Below are positions 43,237-52,800 of a stretch of DNA of 64,000 nucleotides, one piece after another (position 1 is the stretch's first letter; every line of letters begins with the position of its first letter). Under the pieces are notes generated by a model. It saw nothing but the letters and a program-made list of their open reading frames with translations. It was not told the DNA's origin and searched no databases. Origin of the DNA: Variovorax paradoxus (GTDB lineage: Bacteria > Pseudomonadota > Gammaproteobacteria > Burkholderiales > Burkholderiaceae_C); contig NZ_JAGGNU010000016.1 of assembly GCF_018614915.1 (NCBI RefSeq), positions 1 to 64,000 of the forward strand, in the 5' to 3' direction. A program made the position numbers and the translations under genes.

Positions 43237-44004
43237 TCAGCCGCGGTCGCTGCGTGCGAGCCGATGTTCGAGCTGCCTAAGCATGGTCGTGAGCGCCAGC
43301 GTCATGAGCCAATAGATCAGCGAGATGGCGAGGTACGGCTCCCAATAGCGCGCATAGGCGCCGGCCACGGTGCGAGCCGCGTAGGCCAGTTCGGCAAGCC
43401 CGATCGCCGACACCAGCGAGGTGTCCTTGAGCAGCGCGATCGCGTTGTTGCCGAGCGGGGGCAGCATGCGCCTGAAGGCCTGCGGCAGCACCACGTAGCG
43501 CATCACCTGCGCATGGGTGAAGCCGATCGAGCGGCCGGCATCGACCTGGCCGCGGGAGATCGACTGGATGCCGGCACGAAACACCTCGGAGATGTAGGCC
43601 GCGGAATTCAGCGTCAGCGCGACGATGCCCGAGATCAGCGCACCGTGCTCCTGCTTCAGCGTGCGCGCGAGTTCACCGGTCACGATCAGGCCGGTCGTCG
43701 GGTGGATGAAGAGCGGCATCACCGCGAAGTGGATCAGCAGGATCTGCACGAACAAGGGCGTGCCGCGGAAGAAGCTCACGTACACGGTCGAGGGCCAGCG
43801 CAGGAAGAAGCGCGCCATCCACGACCAGGGCGCATGGCGCGCGTTGGCCAGCCGCGCGAGCGCCAGGCAGAGGCCCCAGCTGGCGCCGAGCAGCACGCAC
43901 AGGACAGTCATGCGAAGCGTCATCCACGCGCCTTCGATGAACAGGCTCTTGTATTCGAGCAGGATGTCGACCCGAAACCAGCCAAACCACACGATCGGTT
44001 CCAT
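43237..44004 (-). CDS. Polar amino-acid ABC transporter permease
   Basis: This HisM/GlnP-type permease has 255 residues and five or more helices. FIEGAWMTLRMTVLCVLLGA starts the transport domain, FFRGTPLFVQILLIHF is the usual signature, and the EAA loop reads AGRSIGFTHAQVMRYVVLPQ. It lies downstream of the binding-protein gene behind a terminator-like stem. No ATPase gene is next to it, so a shared or distant ATPase must serve it. Confidence 0.92.
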   Translation of the reverse strand: MEPIVWFGWFRVDILLEYKSLFIEGAWMTLRMTVLCVLLGASWGLCLALARLANARHAPWSWMARFFLRWPSTVYVSFFRGTPLFVQILLIHFAVMPLFIHPTTGLIVTGELARTLKQEHGALISGIVALTLNSAAYISEVFRAGIQSISRGQVDAGRSIGFTHAQVMRYVVLPQAFRRMLPPLGNNAIALLKDTSLVSAIGLAELAYAARTVAGAYARYWEPYLAISLIYWLMTLALTTMLRQLEHRLARSDRG

Positions 44005-44031
44005 CGAACCACCCCTCCAAAGCCGTCAATG

Positions 44032-44056
44032 AAAAACGGCCGCGCGCTGCGGCCGT
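44032..44056 (-). terminator. Rho-independent terminator/attenuator between binding protein and permease
   Basis: On the minus strand ACGGCCGC-AGCGC-GCGGCCGT forms an eight-base-pair stem directly followed by TTTT. This is a textbook terminator in the binding-protein to permease gap. Partial read-through would give more binding protein than permease, a common arrangement. Confidence 0.75.
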
Positions 44057-44081
44057 GGTCCCGGTGCGCCAGCCGCCGGCT

Positions 44082-44846
44082 TCAGCGCACGTTGGGGTCC
44101 TTGTTGAACCATTTCTTGTAGATCGTGTTGTAGCTGCCGTCGGCGCGGATCGCGGCCAGGCCGGCGGCAAGCTTGTCCTGCAGCGCCTTGTCGCCCTTCT
44201 TCAGCACGATGCCGAACGCCTCCTCGGGGAAGGATTTGTCGTCCACCGTCTTGAGATCGGGGTTCTGCGCCACGCGGTAGGCGATCACGCCGTTGTCGCC
44301 CACTGCCGCATCGACGCCGCCGCCGGCGAGCTCGGAAATGATCAGCGGCGTGCTCTCGAAGCGGCGCAGGTTGGGATTGGTCTTGCCGAACTCGCGCGAG
44401 ACCACGTCGTCGGCGGTCGAGGCGTTGACCACGGCGATCTTCTTGCCGGCGAGGTCCTTCAGCGCGCTCACGCTGCTCGATTTGGACACCGCGATCAGCT
44501 GCTTGGCCGCAAAGTAAGGCGGCGAGAAGTCGTAGCTCTGCTTGCGCTTGTCGTTGATGGTGACGCCCGAGATGATCAGGTCGACGTCGCCGTTGTTGAG
44601 CGCGGCGAAGATGCCGCTCCAGGGCGTGTTGACCAGCTTGATCCTGAAGCCCTGGTTCTTGGCGATGGCGTTGATGATGTCGATGTCGAAGCCGACGATC
44701 TGCTTGTCCTTGTTCTCGAAGGCGAAGGGTGCGTAGGTGGCGCTCGAAGCCACGGTCAGTTCGCGGTTCTGTGCGTTGGCGCTCATCGCGAGCGTGGCGG
44801 CGAGGAGGCCGAGCGACAAGGAAAGGGCGCGGCGGAATGGGTTCAT
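44082..44846 (-). CDS. Polar amino-acid ABC transporter substrate-binding protein
   Basis: This periplasmic binding protein has 254 residues. A Sec signal peptide ends at ANA (residue 25), then LTVASSATYAPFAFENKDKQ, VGFDIDIINAIAKNQGF and the SGVTINDKRKQSYDFSPPYF hinge region follow the glutamine/polar amino-acid (SBP_bac_3) family. LKDLAGKKIAVVNAST is the second lobe start. It is first in the operon with the permease, separated by a terminator stem. Ligand is probably glutamine, glutamate or a related amino acid. Confidence 0.93.
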   Translation of the reverse strand: MNPFRRALSLSLGLLAATLAMSANAQNRELTVASSATYAPFAFENKDKQIVGFDIDIINAIAKNQGFRIKLVNTPWSGIFAALNNGDVDLIISGVTINDKRKQSYDFSPPYFAAKQLIAVSKSSSVSALKDLAGKKIAVVNASTADDVVSREFGKTNPNLRRFESTPLIISELAGGGVDAAVGDNGVIAYRVAQNPDLKTVDDKSFPEEAFGIVLKKGDKALQDKLAAGLAAIRADGSYNTIYKKWFNKDPNVR

Positions 44847-44895
44847 GGGGGCCTTCTGTGCTGCCGTGGGGGCTGAAAAAATCGGTCGCGCGATT

Positions 44896-45384
44896 CTAGG
44901 TCTTGGCCTTCTTCGCCAAGTGGCCCAGCGGCAGCGCCCGGCTGGCCTTGACCTCGCCGAGCGAGAAGCTGGTGTGCAGGTCTTTCACGTTCGGCAGGTG
45001 CATCAGGCTGTTGAGCGCGAAGCGCGAGAAGCCGTCCAGGTCTTCCGCCACCACCTGCAGCTCGAACATGCCGGTGCCGCTGATGTAGTGGCAGGCCACC
45101 ACCTCGGGCAGCTTGCGGATCGCCTCCTCGATCTTGCGCGTGACCTCGCCGGTGGCGCGGTCGGTGTCCAGACGCACGAAGGCGAGCACGTCCAGGCCGA
45201 TCTTGTGGCGATCGATCTCGGCGTGGTAGCCGCGGATGTAGCCGGCGTTTTCGAGCGCGCGCACGCGACGCCAGCAGGGCGCGGCCGAGAGCCCCACACG
45301 CTGCGCCAGCTCGGCGTTGGTGAGCCGCGCGTCGGCCTGCAGTTCTTGCAGGATGGCAAGGTCGAACTTGTCAATGCTTTCCAT
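44896..45384 (-). CDS. Lrp/AsnC-family regulator
   Basis: This Lrp-type regulator has 162 residues. The helix-turn-helix is DLAILQELQADARLTNAELA then RVGLSAAPCWRRV, and the C-terminal RAM domain (VLAFVRLD, VVACHYISGTGMFELQVVAE) binds an amino acid. It is divergent from the indolepyruvate oxidoreductase gene; together with the amino-acid ABC pair downstream this suggests control of aromatic or branched amino-acid breakdown. The effector is unknown. Confidence 0.93.
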   Translation of the reverse strand: MESIDKFDLAILQELQADARLTNAELAQRVGLSAAPCWRRVRALENAGYIRGYHAEIDRHKIGLDVLAFVRLDTDRATGEVTRKIEEAIRKLPEVVACHYISGTGMFELQVVAEDLDGFSRFALNSLMHLPNVKDLHTSFSLGEVKASRALPLGHLAKKAKT

Positions 45385-45564
45385 GAGGGCCTATCTTAAG
45401 CAAGATCCTTTCTAAATGGGCCCTTGAATGGGCAAAGAACGCAAACACCTATCAAGGCGGCAGGCATACACTTTGCGAGCATGATGGCTCGCGGGAGTGT
45501 TCCTACCCGGACGCCTCGCACCACCCAATCGCCACGCCCACAAGGCACAGCCACGGAGACAACG

Positions 45565-48500
45565 ATGAACGCACCGCTGCCGGAGCACATCCGCAAGGCC
45601 CTAGAAACGGTCACGCTCGACGACAAATACAGCCTCGACTACGGCCGCGCCTTCATGAGCGGCGTGCAGGCCCTGGTCAAGCTGCCGATGCTGCAGCGCC
45701 TGCGCGACAAGCAGGCCGGCAAGAACACCGCCGGCTTCGTCAGCGGCTACCGCGGCTCCCCGCTCGGCGGCTACGACCAGGCGCTGTGGAAGGCCAGCAA
45801 GTATTTGAAGGAGCAGCACATCGTGTTCCAGCCGGGCGTCAACGAGGAGCTCGCGGCCACGGCGCTCTGGGGCACCCAGCAGTTGGGCTTCTCGCCCGCG
45901 GGCACCAACAAGTACGACGGCGTGTTCGGCATCTGGTACGGCAAGGGCCCAGGCGTTGACCGCTGCTCCGACGTCTTCAAGCACGCCAACATGGCCGGCA
46001 CCACGCCCTGGGGCGGCGTGATCGCGGTGGCCGGCGACGACCACATCTCCAAGAGCTCGACCGCGGCGCACCAGAGCGACCACATCTTCAAGGCCTGCGG
46101 CACGCCGGTGTTCTTCCCGACCAACGTGCAGGAGATCCTCGACCTCGGCATCCACGCCTTCGCGATGAGCCGCTTCGCCGGCATCTGGTCGGGCATGAAG
46201 ACGATCCAGGAGATCGTCGAGTCCAGCGCCACCGCGATGATCGACCCGGAGCGCGTCGAAATCGTGATGCCCACCGATTTCCAGATGCCGCCCGGCGGCC
46301 TGCACATCCGCTGGCCCGACCATGCGCTGGAGCAGGAAGCGCGGCTCATGCACTACAAGTGGTACGCCGCGCTGGCCTACATCCGCGCCAACCGGCTCAA
46401 CCACAACGTGATCGAAGGCCCGAACGACCGCTTCGGCATCATGGCCAGCGGCAAGGCCTTCAACGACACGCGCCAGGCGCTGATCGACCTCGGCCTGGAC
46501 GACGCGGCCTGCCGCCAGCTCGGCATCCGGCTGCACAAGGTGGCGGTGGTGTGGCCGCTGGAGGCGCAGCTCACGCGCGCCTTCGCGACCGGCCTGCAGG
46601 AAATCCTGGTGGTCGAGGAGAAGCGCCAGGTCATCGAGTACCAGCTCAAGGAAGAGCTCTACAACTGGCGCGCCGACGTGCGGCCCAACGTGGTCGGCAA
46701 GTTCGACGAGGGCGAGGTGCACCAGGCCGAGGGCTACTCGGGCGGCGAGTGGTCGATGCCCAATCCGACCGGCCACACGCTGCTGCGCGCCAATGCCGAC
46801 CTGAACCCGGCGCTGATCGCCAAGGCGATCGCCCTGCGTCTCAAGAAGACCGGCCTCCTGGCCGCCGCCGGCGCCGACATGGCGGCGCGCATCGACGCCC
46901 AGCTGGCCATCCTCGAGGCCAAGGAGCGCGCCATGGCGGCGCCGCAGACCGTCGGCGTCTCGGACGCGGCGCGCCAGCCCTGGTTCTGCTCGGGCTGCCC
47001 GCACAACACCAGCACCGTCGTGCCCGAAGGCTCGCGCGCGATGGCCGGCATCGGCTGCCACTTCATGGCGACCTGGATGGACCGCTCCACCATCGGCTTC
47101 ACGCAGATGGGCGGCGAGGGCGTGCCGTGGGTCGGCCAGCAGCCCTTTACGACCGACCAGCACATCTTCGCCAACCTCGGCGACGGCACCTACTTCCACA
47201 GCGGCCTGCTCGCCATCCGCCAGAGCATCGCGGCGGGTGTGAACATCACCTACAAGATCCTCTACAACGACGCGGTCGCGATGACCGGCGGCCAGCCGGT
47301 CGGCGAGCGGCCCGAAGGCCACTCGGTGCTGCAGATCGCCGAGAGCCTGCATGCCGAAGGCGCGGTCAAGGTGGTGGTCGTGACCGACGAGCCCGAGAAG
47401 TACGAGGGCGTGAACGTGCCGGGCCAGGACGTGAAGGTGCGGCACCGCGACGAGCTGGACGAGATCCAGCGCGAGTTCAGGGAGATCAAGGGCACCACGG
47501 CCATCATCTACGACCAGACCTGCGCCACCGAGAAGCGCCGCCGCCGCAAGCGCGGCACGGCCGTCGATCCGGCCAAGCGCGTGGTCATCAACGAGCTGGT
47601 CTGCGAAGGCTGCGGCGACTGCAGCGTGCAGAGCAACTGCCTGTCGGTGGAGCCGCTGGAGACCGAGTTCGGCCGCAAGCGCACCATCAACCAGAGCACC
47701 TGCAACAAGGACATGAGCTGCCTCAAGGGCTTCTGCCCGAGCTTCGTCACCGTCGAGGGCGGAAAACTCAAGGGGAAAACGAAGGCGCAAGCGCCTTCGC
47801 CCTTCAGTCTTGGCGAACTGGCCGAACCCGTTCTGCCAACACTGGCCGGCGGCAAGGTCTGGGGCGTGGTGGTGGCGGGCGTCGGCGGCACCGGCGTCAT
47901 CACCATCGGCCAGCTGCTGGGCATGGCGGCGCACATCGAGGGCAAGGGCATCGTCACGCAGGACGCGGCCGGCCTGGCGCAGAAGGGCGGCGCCACCTGG
48001 AGCCACGTGCTGATCGGCGACACGCAGGACGACATCCGCACCACGCGCGTGGGCACGGCGGCGGCAGACCTGGTCCTGGCCTGCGACCCGCTGGTCAGCG
48101 TCAACCCCGAAACGATGGCGCGCATGCGCGAAGGGCGCACCCACGTCGCGCTGAACAACCACAGCACGCCGACGGCCGCCTTCGTGCGCAACGCCAACTG
48201 GCAGAACCCGCAGGAGGCCTGCGCCGCCGAGATCGCGCGCGCCGTGGGTATCGAAGGCATTGGCGCCTTCGATGCCGATGCCGCCGCCAGCTCGCTGATG
48301 GGCGACACCATCTACGTCAATCCGATGATCCTGGGCTATGCCTGGCAGAAGGGCTGGATCCCGCTCGAGCATGCGTCGCTGATGCGCGCGATCGAGCTCA
48401 ACGCGGTGGCGATCGAGAACAACAAGGCCGCCTTCGAATGGGGCCGCCAGGCGGCCGAGCGGCCACTCGAGGTGCAGAAGCACGTCTCGCCCGGCCAGGT

Positions 48501-49170
48501 CATCGAGTTCAAGAAGCACGAGACGGTCGAGAACCTGGTCGCGCGCCGCGCCGAGTTCCTCACCGGCTACCAGAACGCGGCCTATGCCGGCCAGTACAAG
48601 GCCTTCGTCGCGAAGGTGCAGCAGGCCGAATCGGCGCTCGGCAAGGCCAGCCTCGCCGAGGCGGTGGCGCGCTACCTGTTCAAGCTCATGGCCTACAAGG
48701 ACGAGTACGAGGTCGCGCGGCTGCACACCGACCGCAGCTTCCTCGATCGCGTCGAGGGCATGTTCGAGGGCGATTTCAAGCTCAACTACCACCTGGCGCC
48801 GCCGATCATCGCCAGGCGCAATGCCAAGGGCGAACTGCAGAAGCAGAAGTTCGGCCCCGCGATGCTGACCGGCTTCAGGCTGCTCGCAAAGCTCAAGGGC
48901 TTGCGCGGCACGGCGCTCGACGTCTTCGGCCGCACCGAGGAACGCAAGACCGAACGCGCGCTGATCGGCGAATACCGCGCCAGCATCGTTGAGGTGCTGG
49001 CCGCCCTGAACGTTGGCAACCACGCGCTCGCCCTGGAGATCGCGAGCCTGCCGGAGCAGATCCGCGGCTACGGCCACGTCAAGGAGCGCAACCTGGCGGC
49101 GGCGCGCACGCGCTGGGCCGAGCTCCTGGCCAAGTGGCGCGACCCGCAGGCGCAGCGCGCCGCGGCCTGA
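45565..49170 (+). CDS. Indolepyruvate ferredoxin oxidoreductase, fused alpha-beta chain
   Basis: This single-chain 2-oxoacid:ferredoxin oxidoreductase of 1201 residues oxidatively decarboxylates aryl pyruvates from Phe, Tyr or Trp to aryl-acetyl-CoA. ATG 45565 follows GGAGACAACG. Residues 1 to about 660 hold the ThDP-binding parts (SGYRGSPLGGYDQAL, CPHNTST and GDGTYFHSGLLAIRQ). Cys-rich pieces CEGCGDCSVQSNC (681 on) and CNKDMSCLKGFC (713 on) ligate iron-sulphur clusters. The gamma-type domain begins VVVAGVGGTGVITIGQLLG. It is divergent from the Lrp gene, which probably regulates it. Confidence 0.93.
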   Translation: MNAPLPEHIRKALETVTLDDKYSLDYGRAFMSGVQALVKLPMLQRLRDKQAGKNTAGFVSGYRGSPLGGYDQALWKASKYLKEQHIVFQPGVNEELAATALWGTQQLGFSPAGTNKYDGVFGIWYGKGPGVDRCSDVFKHANMAGTTPWGGVIAVAGDDHISKSSTAAHQSDHIFKACGTPVFFPTNVQEILDLGIHAFAMSRFAGIWSGMKTIQEIVESSATAMIDPERVEIVMPTDFQMPPGGLHIRWPDHALEQEARLMHYKWYAALAYIRANRLNHNVIEGPNDRFGIMASGKAFNDTRQALIDLGLDDAACRQLGIRLHKVAVVWPLEAQLTRAFATGLQEILVVEEKRQVIEYQLKEELYNWRADVRPNVVGKFDEGEVHQAEGYSGGEWSMPNPTGHTLLRANADLNPALIAKAIALRLKKTGLLAAAGADMAARIDAQLAILEAKERAMAAPQTVGVSDAARQPWFCSGCPHNTSTVVPEGSRAMAGIGCHFMATWMDRSTIGFTQMGGEGVPWVGQQPFTTDQHIFANLGDGTYFHSGLLAIRQSIAAGVNITYKILYNDAVAMTGGQPVGERPEGHSVLQIAESLHAEGAVKVVVVTDEPEKYEGVNVPGQDVKVRHRDELDEIQREFREIKGTTAIIYDQTCATEKRRRRKRGTAVDPAKRVVINELVCEGCGDCSVQSNCLSVEPLETEFGRKRTINQSTCNKDMSCLKGFCPSFVTVEGGKLKGKTKAQAPSPFSLGELAEPVLPTLAGGKVWGVVVAGVGGTGVITIGQLLGMAAHIEGKGIVTQDAAGLAQKGGATWSHVLIGDTQDDIRTTRVGTAAADLVLACDPLVSVNPETMARMREGRTHVALNNHSTPTAAFVRNANWQNPQEACAAEIARAVGIEGIGAFDADAAASSLMGDTIYVNPMILGYAWQKGWIPLEHASLMRAIELNAVAIENNKAAFEWGRQAAERPLEVQKHVSPGQVIEFKKHETVENLVARRAEFLTGYQNAAYAGQYKAFVAKVQQAESALGKASLAEAVARYLFKLMAYKDEYEVARLHTDRSFLDRVEGMFEGDFKLNYHLAPPIIARRNAKGELQKQKFGPAMLTGFRLLAKLKGLRGTALDVFGRTEERKTERALIGEYRASIVEVLAALNVGNHALALEIASLPEQIRGYGHVKERNLAAARTRWAELLAKWRDPQAQRAAA

Positions 49171-49218
49171 GGCGCACCTCGGCAGGTCCCCGGGGCCTTG
49201 CCCTGAAAGCCCCGAACG

Positions 49219-49243
49219 CCCCGCCGGGTTAGCCCGGGCGGGG
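49219..49243 (+). terminator. GC-rich hairpin after the indolepyruvate oxidoreductase gene
   Basis: CCCCGCC and GGCGGGG form a strong stem around GGGTTAGCCCG. No T-run follows, so this is a probable but weak terminator. A TACAAT -10-like hexamer follows at 49258-49263 and may serve yajC; no matching -35 was found. Confidence 0.35.
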
Positions 49244-49378
49244 CGAGCGCCGCCGAATACAATGCTCGATGCTGTGCGCGGCCTGGCCCCGCGCCGCGCG
49301 GTCGCGTCATGTGGCCGCGGAAGCGCGAACTCCCCATGGGATTCGCGCTCTTATTCCTTCCCTCTGCTGGAGACTTCC

Positions 49379-49711
49379 TTGTTCATTTCCTCTGCTTTCG
49401 CCCAGACCGCGCCCGCTGCCGCCGGCGGCAGCGACATGTTGTCCTCGCTCGGCAGCATGCTGCCGCTGGTGCTGATGTTCGTGGTGCTGTATTTCGTGAT
49501 GATCCGCCCGCAGATGAAGCGCCAGAAGGAAGCCCGCACCATGATCGAGGCGCTGGCCAAGGGCGACGAGGTGGCGACCGCCGGCGGCCTGCTCGGCAAG
49601 ATCACCCAGATCGGCGACCAGTACCTGACGGTCGAGATCGCCAAGGGCGTCGAAGTGCAGCTGCAGCGCAGCGCGGTGGTTCAGGTGCTGCCGAAGGGCG
49701 CAATTAAGTAA
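49379..49711 (+). CDS. yajC: Preprotein translocase auxiliary subunit YajC
   Basis: This 110-residue SecDF-associated membrane protein has an unusual TTG start at 49379, chosen because GGAGA lies five bases before and the product opens with the expected FISSAFAQTAPAA. One helix (LPLVLMFVVLYFVMIRPQMK) is followed by the soluble domain EALAKGDEVATAGGLLGKIT. It precedes secD and secF in the standard order, with a dispersed repeat in the 126-base spacer. Confidence 0.93.
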   Translation: MFISSAFAQTAPAAAGGSDMLSSLGSMLPLVLMFVVLYFVMIRPQMKRQKEARTMIEALAKGDEVATAGGLLGKITQIGDQYLTVEIAKGVEVQLQRSAVVQVLPKGAIK

Positions 49712-49728
49712 GGCTCGGCCAACACACA

Positions 49729-49814
49729 CCGTTCGCCCTGAGCTTGTCGAAGGGCCAGGCCAGGCTTCGACCCTTCGTCCAACTCAGGACAGGCAAGCTC
49801 AGCCCGAACGGTTG
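49729..49814. repeat. Long copy of the CCGTTCGCCCTGAGC repeat between yajC and secD
   Basis: The element begins CCGTTCGCCCTGAGC and ends AAGCTCAGCCCGAACGG, the same arms as at 470-508. It also holds an inner pair, CTTGTCGAAGGG and its near complement CCCTTCGTCCAAC. It can fold into a long branched stem. Position inside an operon suggests little effect on transcription or a role in message processing. Confidence 0.75.
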
Positions 49815-49837
49815 AAGCTTCAAATTCAGGCGCTGAC

Positions 49838-51718
49838 ATGAACCGTTACCCGGTCTGGAAGTACGCGATCATCGTGATCGTGCTGCTCGTGGGGCTCGTC
49901 TATGCCCTGCCCAATTTCTTCGGCGAGGCGCCCGCGGTGCAGGTGTCCTCGGGCAAGTCGACCGTCAAGGTCGATGCCGGAACGCAGGCCCGCGTGGCCG
50001 AGGCGCTGAAGACTGCCGGGCTCGCGCCCGACCTGCTGACGCTGGACGCCACCTCGGTGCGCGCACGCTTCACCAGCACCGACGATCAACTCAAGGCGCG
50101 CGACGTGCTGCAACGCGCGCTGGTGCCCGATCCGAGCGATCCACCCTACGTGGTGGCGCTCAACCTGGTGTCGCGCTCGCCGTCCTGGCTCGCCGCGCTG
50201 CACGCCTATCCAATGTACCTGGGCCTGGACCTGCGCGGCGGCGTCGACTTCCTGCTGCAGGTCGACATGAAGGGCGCCATCGACAAGCGGGCCGAGTCCT
50301 TCGCCAACGACCTGCGTTCCGGGTTGCGCGACAAGAACGTCCGCGGCACCTCAGTCAGCCGCAACGGCCAGACCATCGAAGCGCGCTTCCGCGATGCCGC
50401 CGGGCTGGAAACGGCCAAGGCGCTGATCCAGGACCAGTTCCCCGACCTCGCCGCCACCGACAGCCAGGAAGGCAGCGAGTGGAAGCTCACGGCCACCATC
50501 AAGCCCGAAGCCGCACGCCGGCTGCAGGACGCAGCGCTCAAGCAGAACATCACGACCCTGCACAACCGGATCAACGAGCTCGGCGTGGCCGAGCCGGTGA
50601 TCCAGCAGCAGGGCCTGGACCGCATCGTGGTGCAGTTGCCCGGCGTGCAGGACACGGCCAAGGCCAAGGACATCCTGGGCCGCACCGCCACGCTCGAGAT
50701 GCGCCTGGTCGACGAGAGCGCCGAAGGCCGCGCGGCCGAGACCGGTAGCGGCCCGGTGCCCTTCGGCTCCGAGAAATTCCTCGACCGCGAAGGCCGCGCC
50801 GTCATCGTCAAGAAGCAGGTGCTGGTGACCGGCGAGAACCTGACCGACGCCCAGCCCGGCTTCGACTCCCAGACCCAGCAGCCCAAGGTCGACCTGACCA
50901 TGGACGCCAAGGGCGGCCGCATCATGCGAGACGTGAGCCGCGAGAACTTCCGCAAGCGCATGGCGATGCTGATCTTCGAAAAGGGCAAGGGCGAAGTGCT
51001 CACCGCGCCGTCGATCAATGGCGAGCTCGGCAACCGCTTCCAGATCTCGGGTTCGATGACCGTGGTCGAGGCCAACGACCTCGCCCTGCTGCTGCGCGCC
51101 GGCTCGCTGGCCGCGCCGATGGAAATCATCCAGGAACGCACGATCGGCCCGAGCCTGGGCGCCGACAACATCGACAAGGGCTTCAAGAGCGTGATGTACG
51201 GCTTCCTCGCCATCATGGTCTTCATGTGTGCCTACTACGCGCTCTTCGGCCTGTTCTCATCCATCGCTCTCGCGGTCAATCTGATGCTCCTGGTGGCGGT
51301 GCTGTCGATGCTGCAGGCCACGCTCACGCTGCCCGGCATCGCGGCCATGGCGCTGGCGATCGGCGTGGCCATCGACTCCAACGTGCTGATCAACGAGCGC
51401 GTGCGCGAGGAATTGCGCGGCGGCGTCTCGCCGCAGGCGGCCATCCATGCGGGCTACGACCGCGCCTGGGGCACGATCCTCGATTCGAACGTGACCACGC
51501 TGATCGCGGGCATCGCGCTCCTGGCTTTCGGTTCGGGCCCGGTGCGCGGCTTCGCGGTGGTGCACTGCATCGGCATCGTCACCTCGATGTTCTCGGCGGT
51601 GTTCTTCTCGCGCGGCCTGGTGAACTTCTGGTACGGCAGCAAGAAGAAGCTCAAGAGCGTGTCGATCGGAACGGTCTGGAAGCCGGACGCCGCCAAGACC
51701 GCGGCCGACGCCAAGTAA
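49838..51718 (+). CDS. secD: Protein translocase subunit SecD
   Basis: This inner-membrane SecD of 626 residues uses the proton gradient to help release exported proteins. Helix 1 is YAIIVIVLLVGLVYALPNFF. The signature YLGLDLRGGVDFLLQVDM opens the periplasmic part, and the C-terminal six-helix half carries AMALAIGVAIDSNVLINERV and EELRGGVSPQAAIHAGYDRA. It lies 12 bases before secF. Confidence 0.96.
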   Translation: MNRYPVWKYAIIVIVLLVGLVYALPNFFGEAPAVQVSSGKSTVKVDAGTQARVAEALKTAGLAPDLLTLDATSVRARFTSTDDQLKARDVLQRALVPDPSDPPYVVALNLVSRSPSWLAALHAYPMYLGLDLRGGVDFLLQVDMKGAIDKRAESFANDLRSGLRDKNVRGTSVSRNGQTIEARFRDAAGLETAKALIQDQFPDLAATDSQEGSEWKLTATIKPEAARRLQDAALKQNITTLHNRINELGVAEPVIQQQGLDRIVVQLPGVQDTAKAKDILGRTATLEMRLVDESAEGRAAETGSGPVPFGSEKFLDREGRAVIVKKQVLVTGENLTDAQPGFDSQTQQPKVDLTMDAKGGRIMRDVSRENFRKRMAMLIFEKGKGEVLTAPSINGELGNRFQISGSMTVVEANDLALLLRAGSLAAPMEIIQERTIGPSLGADNIDKGFKSVMYGFLAIMVFMCAYYALFGLFSSIALAVNLMLLVAVLSMLQATLTLPGIAAMALAIGVAIDSNVLINERVREELRGGVSPQAAIHAGYDRAWGTILDSNVTTLIAGIALLAFGSGPVRGFAVVHCIGIVTSMFSAVFFSRGLVNFWYGSKKKLKSVSIGTVWKPDAAKTAADAK

Positions 51719-51730
51719 GGGGACAGAAAA

Positions 51731-52684
51731 ATGGAGTTCTTCCGGATCCATAGGACCATCCCGTTCATGCGCCACGCGCTGGTGCTGAACGCCATTTCGG
51801 TCATCACCTTCCTGCTCGCGGTCTTCTTTCTGTTCCACCGCGGGCTGCACCTGTCGGTCGAGTTCACCGGCGGCACGGTGATGGAGATCGCCTACCAGCA
51901 GTCGGTCGACGTCGGCAAGGTGCGCGAGACCATCGGCAAGCTCGGCTATGCGGACGTGCAGGTGCAGAACTTCGGCACCTCGCGCGACGTCCAGATCCGG
52001 CTGCCCGTGCAGAAGGGCCAGACCTCGGCGCAGCAGAGCGAGCAGGTGATGGCGGCGCTCAAGGCCGTCGACCCGTCGGCGACGCTGCGCGGCAACGAGT
52101 TCGTCGGCCCGCAGGTGGGCGAGGAGCTCACCACCAACGGCCTGAAGGCGCTGGGCATGGTGGTGGTCGGCATCATGATCTACCTGGCCTTCCGCTTCGA
52201 ATGGAAGTTCGCGCTCGCCACCGTGCTCGCCAATCTGCACGACGTGGTGATCATCCTGGGCTTCTTCGCCTTCTTCCAGTGGGAGTTCTCGCTCGCCGTG
52301 CTGGCGGCGGTGCTGGCGGTGCTGGGTTATTCGGTCAACGAGTCGGTCGTCATCTTCGACCGCGTGCGCGAGAACTTCCGGCGCTACCGCAAGCTGAGCA
52401 CGCGCGAAGTCATCGACAACGCGATCACCTCCACCATCAGCCGCACCATCATCACGCACGGTTCGACCCAGCTGGTGGTGCTCTCGATGTTCTTCTTCGG
52501 CGGCCCGACGCTGCACTACTTCGCGCTGGCGCTGACCATCGGCATCCTGTTCGGCATCTACTCGTCGGCCTTCGTGGCCGCGGCGATCGCGATGTGGCTG
52601 GGCGTCAAGCGGGAAGACCTGGTCAAGGGGCCGATCAAGCGCGAGGGCGATCCGGACGATCCGAACGCCGGCGCCACGGTGTGA
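51731..52684 (+). CDS. secF: Protein translocase subunit SecF
   Basis: This partner of SecD has 317 residues and six helices. SVEFTGGTVMEIAYQQ follows the first helix. The core motif region is GYSVNESVVIFDRVRENFRR, with STREVIDNAITSTISRTIIT after it. GGGACAG stands before ATG 51731. It completes yajC-secD-secF. The following 116 bases contain no gene I can support. Confidence 0.96.
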   Translation: MEFFRIHRTIPFMRHALVLNAISVITFLLAVFFLFHRGLHLSVEFTGGTVMEIAYQQSVDVGKVRETIGKLGYADVQVQNFGTSRDVQIRLPVQKGQTSAQQSEQVMAALKAVDPSATLRGNEFVGPQVGEELTTNGLKALGMVVVGIMIYLAFRFEWKFALATVLANLHDVVIILGFFAFFQWEFSLAVLAAVLAVLGYSVNESVVIFDRVRENFRRYRKLSTREVIDNAITSTISRTIITHGSTQLVVLSMFFFGGPTLHYFALALTIGILFGIYSSAFVAAAIAMWLGVKREDLVKGPIKREGDPDDPNAGATV

Positions 52685-52800
52685 ACGGCGCGCAGCGGCC
52701 TGGCTTTTGCATGTTGGGGTTGCTGCCGAGCAGCGTGTGCTCTTGTGCGGTTACGCTTCCCGATGCAAGCTCGCGCCTGAAACGCTTTAACTGACTGTCC

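Noticed and set aside
45601..49077. 1158-codon minus-strand frame opposite the indolepyruvate oxidoreductase
   Set aside because: Shadow of third-position GC bias; composition is low-complexity and the plus-strand gene has clear motifs throughout.
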